From Candidatus Cryptobacteroides faecipullorum (GTDB taxonomy: Bacteria; Bacteroidota; Bacteroidia; Bacteroidales; UBA932), in contig JADIMH010000022.1 of assembly GCA_017694885.1 (NCBI GenBank), forward strand, positions 1 through 64,000: a stretch of 64,000 nt of DNA. Reading direction: 5' to 3'. Shown here piece by piece: positions 38,732-49,334 of the stretch. Under the pieces are notes generated by a model. The model saw only the letters and a list, made by a program, of their open reading frames with translations. It searched no databases and was not told where the DNA came from. Each line of letters starts with the position of its first letter. Position 1 is the stretch's first letter. The translations under genes were made by a program, and so were the position numbers.

Positions 38732-38739
38732 TATATTTG
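38732..38739 (+). promoter_or_regulatory. -7 box (TATATTTG) upstream of the C1 peptidase gene
   Basis: Perfect TAnnTTTG about 50 bp before the start codon. Confidence 0.5.
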
Positions 38740-38790
38740 TATGTTTTGCGTGAAAATTGATAAAACGAAACATAATTAATTATTAAAGAC

Positions 38791-39987
38791 ATGAATTCGA
38801 ACAAGTTTCTACTTGCAGCTGCCATAGCATTGGCACTGCCTGCCGTACAGGCACTTGCACAGGAAAAGGCTGAAGAGAAAAAAGCCCCTGAGTATGTTTT
38901 CACGACAGTAAAGGAAAATCCCATCTCATCCATCAAGAACCAGTACCGTTCCGGCACATGCTGGAGCTATTCCGGCATCGGGTTCATCGAGTCCGAGATC
39001 ATGAGGATCAAAGGCTACAAGGATGTGGACCTCTCAGAGATGTTCATCGTGCGCAATTCCTATCATGACCGCGCGGAAAAATATGTACGCCTCGACGGCG
39101 ACCTCAGATTCGGTCCCGGAAGTTCATGCGAGGACGTTCTTACGGTCATCAAGGAGTACGGTATTGTTCCGGACAGCGTATATTCAGGCATGAACTACGG
39201 TACGGAGCTTCCTGAGCAGTCCGAACTGGATGCAGTGCTTGCAGCATATGTGAAGGCAGTCGCCTCAAACCCTAACAGGACGCTTACCACTGCATGGCTC
39301 AACGGGTTCGACGGCATTCTGGATGCCTATCTCGGAGAGGTTCCCCAGACTTTCGAGGTAAACGGCACTAAATATACTCCGGAATCCTACAGGGATTACC
39401 TCGGCATCGTACCTGACGATTATGTATCGATCACATCCTATACGCATCATCCGTACTACAGCCAGTTCGTCCTGGAAATCGGAGACAACTGGAGATGGGA
39501 TACTTCATACAACGTCCCTCTCGATGAAATGATGGAGATCATCTACAATGCCATTGAGAACGGCTATACCATCGCCTGGGGCAGCGATGTCAGCGAGAAA
39601 GGTTTCACCCGCGAAGGCCTGGGCGTAGTAAAAGAGGCCCCTAAGAAAGCCGCAGGCTCAGACCAGGAGCGCTGGGTAGGAAAGTCCGAGGAGAAAGCCG
39701 AGGAAGAAGTCGACGAGACTATGGAGCCTGAGATTACGGCCGAGATGAGACAGGACGGCTATGACCGCAAGACCACTACCGATGATCACGGGATGCAGAT
39801 TTTCGGACTTGCAAAAGACCAGAGCGGCAAACCGTTCTTCATGGTGAAGAATTCGTGGGGAGTTACCGGAGACTATGACGGGATATGGTATGTTTCAGAC
39901 AATTTCGTAAGATACAAGACCATGAATTTCCTCGTGCACAAGGATGCCCTTCCTAAGGATATCAAAAAGAAACTCGGTATAAAGTAG
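38791..39987 (+). CDS. Secreted C1-family (bleomycin hydrolase/aminopeptidase C-like) cysteine peptidase
   Basis: Signal peptide; QYRSGTCWSYSGIGFIESEIMR; FFMVKNSWG. Confidence 0.9.
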   Translation: MNSNKFLLAAAIALALPAVQALAQEKAEEKKAPEYVFTTVKENPISSIKNQYRSGTCWSYSGIGFIESEIMRIKGYKDVDLSEMFIVRNSYHDRAEKYVRLDGDLRFGPGSSCEDVLTVIKEYGIVPDSVYSGMNYGTELPEQSELDAVLAAYVKAVASNPNRTLTTAWLNGFDGILDAYLGEVPQTFEVNGTKYTPESYRDYLGIVPDDYVSITSYTHHPYYSQFVLEIGDNWRWDTSYNVPLDEMMEIIYNAIENGYTIAWGSDVSEKGFTREGLGVVKEAPKKAAGSDQERWVGKSEEKAEEEVDETMEPEITAEMRQDGYDRKTTTDDHGMQIFGLAKDQSGKPFFMVKNSWGVTGDYDGIWYVSDNFVRYKTMNFLVHKDALPKDIKKKLGIK

Positions 39988-40009
39988 TTCGGTATACCGG
40001 GCGACGGAC

Positions 40010-40741
40010 ATGAATATAATCATAAAGAATATTCCGAATACAATAACTTCACTGAATCTGCTGAGTGGAGTCGCAGGGATAGTCTGCGCGTTTTCAGACA
40101 GGCTTGATGTTTCCTTTATCCTGATGCTTGCCGCCGCCGTCTTTGACTTTTTCGACGGTTTCGCAGCCAGGGCTTTAGGGGCATATTCCCCTATGGGAAA
40201 GGAACTCGATTCCCTGGCGGATTCAGTAAGTTTCGGCCTTCTGCCGGCTTTCATGCTGCACAGGCTGATGATATTTCTGACAGGAGCCGCGACCATATGG
40301 TGTTATATACCGTTGGTCGTCGCTCTTTTTTCTGTTCTGAGGCTTGCCAAATTCAACACCGATGAACGGCAGACCGAAAATTTCATCGGACTCGCCACTC
40401 CGGCCAGTGCCATGATCTGCGGTTCGCTGACATACTATCTGCTGCACCAGACGGACAGTATTCTGATTCCTCTGGCGCAGGGACATGTATTCATACCTGT
40501 AGTGTGTATAATACTGTCTGCACTGATGGTCAGCGAAATACCGATGTTCTCGATGAAATTCAAAAAAGGCATAAGCAAGGATTCCCCTTTATACAGGCAA
40601 AGGGTATCCTTCGCAGGAACAGTCGTGGTAGCGACCATTCTGGTTCTGACCTTGGGACTGAACTGGTCGATGATTGTCCTGCTGTCATTCGTGGCCTATA
40701 TCGTGATGAACCTGCTTTCCAGACCGCTGTTCGGGAAATAG
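40010..40741 (+). CDS. pssA: CDP-diacylglycerol--serine O-phosphatidyltransferase
   Basis: FDFFDGFAARALGAYSPMGKELDSLADSVSFGLLPA (CDP-alcohol phosphotransferase motif). Confidence 0.93.
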   Translation: MNIIIKNIPNTITSLNLLSGVAGIVCAFSDRLDVSFILMLAAAVFDFFDGFAARALGAYSPMGKELDSLADSVSFGLLPAFMLHRLMIFLTGAATIWCYIPLVVALFSVLRLAKFNTDERQTENFIGLATPASAMICGSLTYYLLHQTDSILIPLAQGHVFIPVVCIILSALMVSEIPMFSMKFKKGISKDSPLYRQRVSFAGTVVVATILVLTLGLNWSMIVLLSFVAYIVMNLLSRPLFGK

Positions 40742-40752
40742 GACAGGGCGCA

Positions 40753-42021
40753 TCACCATTTGACTTCGCGTCGGGAAAGAGGCATGGTCATACAGCGGGC
40801 ACCGCCTCCTCCGCGCGGAAGTTCGGATCCGGCTACAGTCACGGCGTACCGGCCGTCTCCGTCGACATGAACTTTTCCTGAAATCACGTCATCTGCCGAT
40901 ACTACACTGAAACCGGCTCTGTCGAGTTCTTCAAGCGTATGTATGTTACGGGCGTAGGTAATGACCTTCCCCGGAGCAAACGCAAAACAGTTGGCCCCGC
41001 TGTGCCACTGTTCCCTTTCCTGATCCCATTCGTCGGGCCCCCCGCAGACTACCGGCTCGAGATCCATGCCGAGCCGCCTGAGCACCGTAAGGATATCCGG
41101 TGCAGAAGTAATTTTTGAGACTTTCCCGTCGCTGATGGTTATGTGTACTGTCTGGTATTGGTTGTCTCCGAGGATAAGAGGCTCGAAAATCATGCATTTG
41201 TCCCTGTCAAGGAAAGTAAAGACCATATCCAGGTGTATGAACGATTCCGGCTCTGAAGGAAGCTGCTGGACTATGACGTGGTATCTTCCCTTGTCATGTT
41301 CCCTGCGGAAACGTTCGATCATGAAGTCTATCCCCTGCGAACTGGTCCTGCAGCCGTTGCCGAGCAGGAGTATATCCTCCCGGGCTACGATGATATCTCC
41401 GCCTTCCATCATTATCGGTGAATTCTGTGGCTGAAAATCATTGGCATCCACTACCCTACAGTCGAATACCCCGCTGGATCGGCAGATGGCGTCCATTATG
41501 TAGGATTCCCGCATCCTCACCTTGTTGGCCATGCGGCAGACAAGCGCACTGCCGCCGATAGTCACGGCTGCATCCCTGGTGAAATAGAAGTTGTAAAGAG
41601 GATAGAGCGCGTAATATTCGTTTTTGAGAAAAGCGGTCAGGGTATCGATCCTGGCCGGAAGACCTTCTATGAGGACTTTTGCAAGCGTCCGTGAAGGCAT
41701 ATCGAGCAGAAGCCCATAATAGTCCGTAGCATCTTCGCTTACACAGATACGCTGAAGAAGGCCTGTACGTGATTCGGGGTTGTCGAGGACCCTTACCAGC
41801 AGGTCATCCATTATGTATACGTCCGCCACTTTGGACAGGACTCCCTGAAGCTGCCTGTATTCTTCCCGAGCTATGGAAAGGTTGAGTATATCGCTGTAAA
41901 GGGCCCTCTGGACGTTTCTCGGAGTCATATTTTCCACTTCCGCTCCGGGCGGATGGAGAAGCACGGCGTCGAGCCGGCCTATCTCGGAACTGACGTTGAT
42001 CTTTATTCTGTTTTCTGTCAT
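40753..42021 (-). CDS. arcA: Arginine deiminase
   Basis: EIGRLDAVLLHPPGAEVENMTPRN...NFYFTRDAAVTIGGSALVCRM...MEGGDIIV...GGGGARCMTMPL. Confidence 0.92.
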   Translation of the reverse strand: MTENRIKINVSSEIGRLDAVLLHPPGAEVENMTPRNVQRALYSDILNLSIAREEYRQLQGVLSKVADVYIMDDLLVRVLDNPESRTGLLQRICVSEDATDYYGLLLDMPSRTLAKVLIEGLPARIDTLTAFLKNEYYALYPLYNFYFTRDAAVTIGGSALVCRMANKVRMRESYIMDAICRSSGVFDCRVVDANDFQPQNSPIMMEGGDIIVAREDILLLGNGCRTSSQGIDFMIERFRREHDKGRYHVIVQQLPSEPESFIHLDMVFTFLDRDKCMIFEPLILGDNQYQTVHITISDGKVSKITSAPDILTVLRRLGMDLEPVVCGGPDEWDQEREQWHSGANCFAFAPGKVITYARNIHTLEELDRAGFSVVSADDVISGKVHVDGDGRYAVTVAGSELPRGGGGARCMTMPLSRREVKW

Positions 42022-42135
42022 AGAGTTATTGATGGTACTTCTGACAAAATTAAGAATTTTCCTCACATTAACGCATCCTACCTCTCCGATGATAAAATAT
42101 AATTGTTAAATTAGGCGCCGAAAACATGTTGTCCA

Positions 42136-42465
42136 ATGAAAATACTTGAAAAATACAGTACGATGGACGGTACGGAAGTCTGGGAAACGATCGTGGCTTA
42201 CGTAAAGGCCCATGACTCCTTTACCTCGGTTACCGGCATCAGGTACAGCGCCACTTTTGTCGGCAGCTGCATTTTCGTCAAGGGAGGCAAGCCGGGAACC
42301 AAGAGGGCGGACGAGGGAGAATATCTTACCGGCAAGGATTTCATTGCTGCTTTTGATAAAGTGAAGAATTTTCCGGAAATCAATACTTCGGTAGTGAAGC
42401 CTTACATAAAACGCCAGCAGACTCCATTCGTGGGACTGCTCCACTGTGCCGGCATACTGCTGTAA
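42136..42465 (+). CDS. Hypothetical protein
   Basis: Intact 109 aa ORF in a gap between genes. Confidence 0.6.
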   Translation: MKILEKYSTMDGTEVWETIVAYVKAHDSFTSVTGIRYSATFVGSCIFVKGGKPGTKRADEGEYLTGKDFIAAFDKVKNFPEINTSVVKPYIKRQQTPFVGLLHCAGILL

Positions 42466-42498
42466 AGTTTTGATTTTCATACATAAATCCATATCGGC

Positions 42499-42882
42499 AT
42501 GACGACCAGAAGTAAAGTTGTAGCTATCGTAAGCCTCGTTGCTGCACTGGCGCTGGGGCTTTTCATCTATTTCAAGTTCTTTTTTGTCTTCGGCGAAGGG
42601 GTAAAGGCCGGAGAACTCAATTTCGTTGTCTATAAGGGATACGTTTTCAAGACGTATGAAGGAAAGGCAATCCAGGCGGGATTCACCAAGGGTGCAAAAA
42701 ATGCCAGCACCTCTATCCAGTCATACGAATTCGAATTTTCGATAACCGATAAGGCGCTGGCTGATTCGCTTATGCGCTGCAGCGGCAAGACTGTCGAGCT
42801 GCATTATAAGGAGTACCTCGGAGCTCTTCCTTGGCGCGGGCAGCAGAAATATATCGTGGATGACATTCTGGCGGTCCGGTAA
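42499..42882 (+). CDS. Hypothetical membrane-anchored protein
   Basis: N-terminal TM segment VVAIVSLVAALALGLFIYFKFFF. Confidence 0.65.
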   Translation: MTTRSKVVAIVSLVAALALGLFIYFKFFFVFGEGVKAGELNFVVYKGYVFKTYEGKAIQAGFTKGAKNASTSIQSYEFEFSITDKALADSLMRCSGKTVELHYKEYLGALPWRGQQKYIVDDILAVR

Positions 42883-42888
42883 ACGGGA

Positions 42889-43977
42889 CTATTTCACCTT
42901 TATCATCTCCACCGGCTGATCCTGGACCTTGTCGAGAGGGTGGACCTGATATGCCACCTTGTCGAAATTGATGGACTTCAGATCGATGCAGCGGATGGTG
43001 GAATTCCATGCGGTACGGTAATAGAACCGCAGTGCGGACTGGTCGGCCGAAGTGGTCCACTGCGTAGCGCTCGGGATATCCGAAGGAGCCTGCCCAACTT
43101 CATGTTCCACTCCTATCGGGATGTCGAAGTTGTTAAGTATCTGGAATGTCTCCTTGACTGTCTCGAACGAAGTAGCATACTGTGGCGCGGTCGCCTTGTA
43201 GAATGCGGCTCTTACGAACCGGGACGGAGGGGTGACGTCCCCGGGTATTCCCAGGAATCCCGCACCTGCGCCGAACTGGCTGAGCGTCACCTCATCCGTC
43301 AGCTTTGACGGCTTGGTCTGGCCAGGAAAAAGGTTTACATAGTTGTTGAGATTGGTCATCTGCCACTCGAATCCCGGAGCATTGGTCAGGACTCCGAGCC
43401 TGTTGTCAAAGAAGTGAGGCTCCCCGCCTGTGATCTCGAGTACGACCTGCTTGCCGGATGTATCGGCGATTCTCCAGTGCGCCGTTCCGGCCTGAGGGCT
43501 TGTCGCGACTATGCGGATATCAGATATGGCATCCTTTACCTGATCGACAGTGGAAAAGTTGGCCAGGATCCACCCTACAAGCTCCACATCCACCAGCGTG
43601 GAAGCATTCCGGGAACTGTCATAGGCTTCATACTGTCCATATCCGGGAAAGAAAAACAGTCCGGCGGAAAGTCCGGCTTCGTTAAGCCCTTCCGTAACGA
43701 AACTGTCCTGCACGACCGATATGCCGGCATAACCGAATCTGGAAGTATAGACCAGACCGTTCTGGCCGGAAGGCGTTATGGATGTGACCGTGTGGTTTCT
43801 CGGAACGATGACGTACCTGCTTTCAAGATTGCTTCCTCCCCACTCGCAGGTACGCGCAAGTACGGTGCTTCCATCCTTTGATTTCAATGTGATTCCCGTA
43901 CATGCGTCGGATGGGGATGCTGCAGCCAGAGCGGCCGCGCAGCAAAGGGCCAGAGTCCCTGTCTTTATGTTTTTCAT
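42889..43977 (-). CDS. Linear amide C-N hydrolase, choloylglycine hydrolase (bile salt hydrolase/penicillin acylase) family
   Basis: Signal peptide then DACTGITLKSKDGSTVLARTCEWG; NEAGLSAGLFFFPGYGQY. Confidence 0.9.
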   Translation of the reverse strand: MKNIKTGTLALCCAAALAAASPSDACTGITLKSKDGSTVLARTCEWGGSNLESRYVIVPRNHTVTSITPSGQNGLVYTSRFGYAGISVVQDSFVTEGLNEAGLSAGLFFFPGYGQYEAYDSSRNASTLVDVELVGWILANFSTVDQVKDAISDIRIVATSPQAGTAHWRIADTSGKQVVLEITGGEPHFFDNRLGVLTNAPGFEWQMTNLNNYVNLFPGQTKPSKLTDEVTLSQFGAGAGFLGIPGDVTPPSRFVRAAFYKATAPQYATSFETVKETFQILNNFDIPIGVEHEVGQAPSDIPSATQWTTSADQSALRFYYRTAWNSTIRCIDLKSINFDKVAYQVHPLDKVQDQPVEMIKVK

Positions 43978-44093
43978 GATTTCAAACGTATGGATTAGAC
44001 CATACATCTGTGAAAGTTAACGAATATATTCGGAAAAACCTTGAATAGAAGGAAATATTGGGATAAATTTGCCGCCGGTAAAATGAAAGATAT

Positions 44094-46148
44094 ATGAAAA
44101 GTATAATTCTATGTGCTCTTGCCTGCCTTGCTGGCTTTTCTGCCGCAGCGCAGGAGGGAATCGTAAAGTCCCGCCCGGCAAACCCTTCAGACGGAAAACT
44201 GCTGACTATGGAAGAGGCCGTCCTGCCGTCCGAAACGAAGGTCAAAAAGTGCAACTATTTCTGGAACAGCTCTTCCGACAGCCTGATTTTTTCCGATGCC
44301 AGCCATACGTTCCTTAAAGTGGCTGCGGTAAAGGACCTGTTCTCGGGGAAAGATGCGGCAGTTCCTTTCAAGGGAGGTTTCACTGAAGAAAACGCTCCCC
44401 GGCTGCCGGAGAATGCCGGGAATGCGACAGTTTCCCCAGATGGGGCCCATTATGCCTTTACTGAAGGCAACGGACTGTATATCAGCGACCTTTCAGGCAA
44501 TATAAGCACTGTAGCATCCAGCACCGACAAGAACATCACTTTCGGACAGTTCGTCAGCAGGAACGAGTTCGGGATCACCAACGGGATATTCTGGTCCGAA
44601 AGCGGCGGCAAACTGGCTTTCTACAGAAAAGACGAAACAAAAGTGGGTACTTTCCCGCTCCTGGACATCACTACCCGCACCGGTTCCCTGTTCGAGATCA
44701 AATACCCGATGGCAGGAATGGATTCGGAAAACGTGCAGGTCGGCATCTATGACCTGGCTTCCGGCAAGACTGCATATGTCCAGGCCGACGATTTCGGCCA
44801 TGACCAGTACCTCACCAACATAACATGGTCTCCTGATGACAGATACGTATTCATACAGGTACTCGACAGAAGCCAGAGACACTGCAGGCTGAACATGTAC
44901 GACTCGGCCACGGGAGAATTTGTCAGGACCCTCCTCACTGAAGACAATGACAGATTCGTCGAGCCGCAGAACCCGGTATGGTTTCTCGAAGGCAGTACCG
45001 ATGAGTTCATCTACAGGACTGACAACAGGGACGGTTACAAGAACCTCTATCTCTGCGATACCGAAGGGAATATCAGAAGGCTGACCTGCACCGATGCCGA
45101 TGTGGAATATGTCGGGAATGACGGCAGGCATGTATTCTATACATCAGCCGAGGTTTCCCCTGTCCAGAATCATCTGTTCAAAGTAAACGTAAAAAACGGA
45201 AAGTCGGCAAGACTCACTTTCGAGGAAGGCTGGCATACTGTCGCGCTGAGTCCTGACCGCAGGTATTTCCTGGATACCTACAGCAGCCTCGACACGCCTT
45301 CCGTAACATCGCTCAAATCTTCTGACGGCAAATCTGCAGTCACCCTGTACCGTGCAGCCGACCCTACCGAAGGATATGCATACTGCCGGATGGATTTCGG
45401 TACAGTAAAAAGCGCAGACGGGAAGTATGACAACTGGTACCGGCTCATCAAGCCCAAGGATTTCGACCCGTCCAAAAAATATCCTGTCATACTCTATGTC
45501 TATGGAGGCCCGCACTCGCAGCTGGTAAAGGATACATGGCTTGCGGAACTGCGGCCTTGGGAAATGTATATGGCCCAGAGGGGCTACATAGTGTATGTCC
45601 AGGACAACAGGGGGACCCTCAACCGCGGTGCAGAGTACGAAAAAGCCATTCACGGACAGTGCGGTCAGGCAGAAATGGCCGACCAGATGGAAGGCATAAA
45701 GATGCTTATGTCCCTGCCGTATGTAGACAAGGACCGAATCGGGGTTCACGGATGGAGCTATGGCGGGTTCATGACCATATCATTGATTACCAATTATCCC
45801 GATGTATTCAAGGTTGCCGTGGCCGGCGGACCTGTCATCGACTGGAAATGGTACGAGGTGATGTATGGAGAACGCTACATGGGACATCCTGACGAGAACA
45901 TGTCCGGCTATGAGAAAGTAAGCCTGATCAACAAAGCCAAAGACCTGAAAGGCAAGCTGCTCATCTGCCAGGGAGCCGTCGATAACGTAGTTGTCTGGGA
46001 GCATAGCCTGAGTTTCATCAGGGAATGCATCAAGAACAACATCCAGGTGGACTACTTCCCTTATCCTTGTGCCCAGCACAATGTCATGGGACGCGACCGC
46101 ATCCACCTTATGGATAAGGTAACGATGTATTTCGATGACTATCTTTAA
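44094..46148 (+). CDS. S9-family prolyl oligopeptidase / dipeptidyl peptidase IV
   Basis: YVYGGPHSQLV...VHGWSYGGFMTISLI...CQGAVDNVVVWEHS. Confidence 0.94.
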   Translation: MKSIILCALACLAGFSAAAQEGIVKSRPANPSDGKLLTMEEAVLPSETKVKKCNYFWNSSSDSLIFSDASHTFLKVAAVKDLFSGKDAAVPFKGGFTEENAPRLPENAGNATVSPDGAHYAFTEGNGLYISDLSGNISTVASSTDKNITFGQFVSRNEFGITNGIFWSESGGKLAFYRKDETKVGTFPLLDITTRTGSLFEIKYPMAGMDSENVQVGIYDLASGKTAYVQADDFGHDQYLTNITWSPDDRYVFIQVLDRSQRHCRLNMYDSATGEFVRTLLTEDNDRFVEPQNPVWFLEGSTDEFIYRTDNRDGYKNLYLCDTEGNIRRLTCTDADVEYVGNDGRHVFYTSAEVSPVQNHLFKVNVKNGKSARLTFEEGWHTVALSPDRRYFLDTYSSLDTPSVTSLKSSDGKSAVTLYRAADPTEGYAYCRMDFGTVKSADGKYDNWYRLIKPKDFDPSKKYPVILYVYGGPHSQLVKDTWLAELRPWEMYMAQRGYIVYVQDNRGTLNRGAEYEKAIHGQCGQAEMADQMEGIKMLMSLPYVDKDRIGVHGWSYGGFMTISLITNYPDVFKVAVAGGPVIDWKWYEVMYGERYMGHPDENMSGYEKVSLINKAKDLKGKLLICQGAVDNVVVWEHSLSFIRECIKNNIQVDYFPYPCAQHNVMGRDRIHLMDKVTMYFDDYL

Positions 46149-48160
46149 TCTTCAGGACTGTCAGCGTCTTTCATAAAGACAGCGTATGATGCATCGGTCG
46201 GCATGCGCCAGTCTCCGCGCGGAGACAGGGATACGGAGCCGACTTTAGGACAGTCTGGAAGACAGGAGCGCTTGAACTGCTGGGTAAAAAAGCGGCGTAT
46301 GAATGTCCTGAGCCATTTCACGATGGTTTCACGGTCATATCTTCCGTTGAAGGCTTTCCCGGCAAGGAACAGCAGTTTTTCAGGGGAATACCCGAAACGG
46401 AAGAAATTATACAGGAAGAAATCGTGCAGTTCATACGGCCCCACCAGGTCCTCCGTCTTCTGTGAGATATTGCCGTTCTTGTCGGCAGGAAGCAGTTCGG
46501 GGCTCACAGGCGTATCGATTATGTCCAGCAATATGTCCCTTGCTTCAGGCAGGGAATCTGCTACCCAGCGGACCAGATGCCGGACCAGTGTCTTGGGAAT
46601 GCCGGCATTTACTCCGTACATGGACATGTGGTCGCCGTTGTAGGTAGCCCATCCGAGGGCAAGCTCGGACAGGTCGCCTGTCCCGATGACTATTCCCCCG
46701 CACTGGTTGGCTATGTCCATCAGTATCTGGGTACGCTCTCTTGCCTGGGTGTTCTCATATGTTACATCATGCACGTTCCTGTCGTGGCCTATATCCAGGA
46801 AGTGCCGGTCGCAAGCGGCTGCGATAGGAATCTCACGGACCGTAACTCCGAGTATGTGCATCAGGCCGACGGCGTTGCGGTATGTCCGGTCCGTGGTCCC
46901 GTACCCCGGCATGGTCACTCCGATGACACCTTTACGGTCCAGACCGGCCTTGTCGAAGGCATGGATGGCCACCAGCAGGGCAAGCGTGCTGTCAAGACCG
47001 CCAGAAATCCCCACTACAGCATGACGGCAGCCTATATGCATCAGACGGGAAGCAAGTCCCATGACCTGGATAGAGAATATTTCTTCGCATCTGGAACCGT
47101 CCTCGTCCTCTTTCGGAACAAACGGGTGAGGTTCTACATACCTTAGAAGTTCCTTTCCGAAGTCGGTTTCAGCCGGCATGCCTATATCCACCCTCGAATA
47201 AAGGCCATAATAGGACTCTGACGGGGTACCGTCCGGAGCTACGGAACCGAAAGTGCCGGTCTTCTGCCTGAGGACCGACAGTTTCTCCATGTCCGTATCC
47301 GCAATTATCATCGAAGAAGAAGTGTCGAATCTTCCGTTTTCGGCGAGCATGGCGCCGTTCTCGCATATCATGGCGGCTCCGGAGTATACCACGTCCTGGG
47401 TCGACTCCCCGAATCCCGCAGAACAGTACACATAGGCGGACATGGTCCTTGCCGACTGCTGACGTACCAGATCCTGACGGTAGGCGTGCTTCATGAAAAT
47501 GTCGTTGCTCGCCGACAGGTTCACTATCAGCCGGGCACCTGCAACTGCATGATAAGATGACGGAGGTATCGGCGTCCACAGGTCTTCGCACAGTTCTACG
47601 GCAAATGTCGTATTGCCTATCGTGAAAAGCATGTCAGGCGAAATATTGCACCTGAAACCTGCATATTTTATCTCTGCATGGAATCCTTCCCTGACAGTGT
47701 CTTTCCCGTTGACGAGACAGCGTCCTGCCGTCGATGAAGGCCCGTTCAGAAAATCCTTTCCTGAAGAGAACCATCTGGATTCGTAGTACTCGTTATATGT
47801 CGGAAGATATACTTTCGGGACGATTCCTTTAATATTGCCGTTTCGGATGACCACTGCGCAGTTATACAGTCTATCGGCAAACCTCACAGGCGCCCCGACC
47901 ACTACGGTCACGGCCTTTCCGCGGGTGTGGTCCATTATCCTGCGGACAGCCTTCTCCGCATTCTCTATCAGAAGCTGCTGACCGAAAAGGTCTCCGCACG
48001 TATAGCCTGTCACGCACAGCTCCGGAAACACGACAAGCGAAACCTCTTTGGAAGAAGCTTCGCTTATCAGCCGGCAGATCCTTTCCGCATTTGTATCCGT
48101 GTCTGCCACTTTGACTACCGGGACAGCGGCAGCTACCCTCAGAAAACCGTAATCCTTCAT
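46145..48160 (-). CDS. nadE: Glutamine-dependent NAD+ synthetase
   Basis: N-term nitrilase domain; VGISGGLDSTLALLVAI; GTGDLSELALGWATYNGDHMSMYGVN. Confidence 0.96.
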   Translation of the reverse strand: MKDYGFLRVAAAVPVVKVADTDTNAERICRLISEASSKEVSLVVFPELCVTGYTCGDLFGQQLLIENAEKAVRRIMDHTRGKAVTVVVGAPVRFADRLYNCAVVIRNGNIKGIVPKVYLPTYNEYYESRWFSSGKDFLNGPSSTAGRCLVNGKDTVREGFHAEIKYAGFRCNISPDMLFTIGNTTFAVELCEDLWTPIPPSSYHAVAGARLIVNLSASNDIFMKHAYRQDLVRQQSARTMSAYVYCSAGFGESTQDVVYSGAAMICENGAMLAENGRFDTSSSMIIADTDMEKLSVLRQKTGTFGSVAPDGTPSESYYGLYSRVDIGMPAETDFGKELLRYVEPHPFVPKEDEDGSRCEEIFSIQVMGLASRLMHIGCRHAVVGISGGLDSTLALLVAIHAFDKAGLDRKGVIGVTMPGYGTTDRTYRNAVGLMHILGVTVREIPIAAACDRHFLDIGHDRNVHDVTYENTQARERTQILMDIANQCGGIVIGTGDLSELALGWATYNGDHMSMYGVNAGIPKTLVRHLVRWVADSLPEARDILLDIIDTPVSPELLPADKNGNISQKTEDLVGPYELHDFFLYNFFRFGYSPEKLLFLAGKAFNGRYDRETIVKWLRTFIRRFFTQQFKRSCLPDCPKVGSVSLSPRGDWRMPTDASYAVFMKDADSPED

Positions 48161-48368
48161 ATGTCAAATGTCCTGTTGCGAGGGCAAATATAGTGAAATT
48201 AATGCAGTAGTGGCGAATCCGCTTTTGTATTTCCTTCAGTTTCAAAATCAAGGATTGAAACTATAAATGTATGTTTCCTCAAATAATTTGCTTTAAACTC
48301 CCGTTTTGTCATTGTCACCAACTAAAAATGTCAATTATGCCACAAAAAAAGAGTGAGAAATAATCACA

Positions 48369-48851
48369 TCATTCAGCTGCCTCGGACAAAATCTTCTGGA
48401 GTTCCGCCATAGGCATGTTTCCGGAAATGGAGATTACGGAAGCACTCTCCGGCTCGTGGGCCAGCATCAGAAAATCTGTCACGGTATCCCCTTTGCTTAC
48501 AATGTAGATCCGCATCTTCTCGGACTCCTCTACCGCTTCCATCAGAAGCTCGAACCTTCCTTGGCTGACCATATCGCCGATTTCTTTTTCAAGGTCCGCG
48601 GCAATGGCGCTGTCCTCTACACTCAGGATATACATCCCGTCGAATGTCTTGATGATGGGACCGAAGTTCACATCCCCGCTTTCGATATGGATGTCGGGAA
48701 GTTCTTTCATGAGACCGAACATCGTAGGGGAAATATACACGGAACTTACCCCTTTCTTGCCGGAATATCTGTTATAGATTTCCTTTCCGCTTTGGGCATA
48801 TGCCGAAAGCGCCATCATCAACAATGCAGCTATTGCGACTATACGTTTCAT
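48369..48851 (-). CDS. DUF4252-family secreted protein
   Basis: Signal peptide; KEIYNRYSGKKGVSSVYISPTMFGLM. Confidence 0.8.
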   Translation of the reverse strand: MKRIVAIAALLMMALSAYAQSGKEIYNRYSGKKGVSSVYISPTMFGLMKELPDIHIESGDVNFGPIIKTFDGMYILSVEDSAIAADLEKEIGDMVSQGRFELLMEAVEESEKMRIYIVSKGDTVTDFLMLAHEPESASVISISGNMPMAELQKILSEAAE

Positions 48852-48943
48852 ATGGCTTTGATTTGAAATTTCAATGAAAATTCAGGTTAACAAAAATGTT
48901 AATCAAATAAACTTTATTGTTTTATTTACTATGATTCAATATT

Positions 48944-49318
48944 TTAATCTAAATACAGAGATTTTACCATCTCCATGTTCCTGTCTAAAGTCTGTTCTGC
49001 CTTTGCGGCTTTATCAAGACCCGGGGCTATCTTTTCAGAGATGGATGCAAGAGCTTTTTCCACCTCGGCATAGGCAGCTTGGGGATCGGTGAATGTATCC
49101 TTGGGAGTCCGGAAGGTCTCCACCGCCGTCCATATTCCTGCAATCAGTACGATACCCGCAGCAGCTCCCATTATGCAGTTCATTATCCTTCTTGCAGGAC
49201 CTTTGCCGTAAGTCAGTATCTTTTCGGCTGCATCCATCGAGTCGATCATGTCGGAAAGTTCCTGTTTCAGACCTCCCGGAACGACTGTCTTTTCCTCTAT
49301 GTCCGTTTTCGTTTTCAT
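48944..49318 (-). CDS. Single-TM protein in ECF operon (possible anti-sigma-like partner)
   Basis: One TM segment; located directly downstream of a sigma factor. Confidence 0.6.
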   Translation of the reverse strand: MKTKTDIEEKTVVPGGLKQELSDMIDSMDAAEKILTYGKGPARRIMNCIMGAAAGIVLIAGIWTAVETFRTPKDTFTDPQAAYAEVEKALASISEKIAPGLDKAAKAEQTLDRNMEMVKSLYLD

Positions 49319-49334
49319 GGCTATATGATTATTC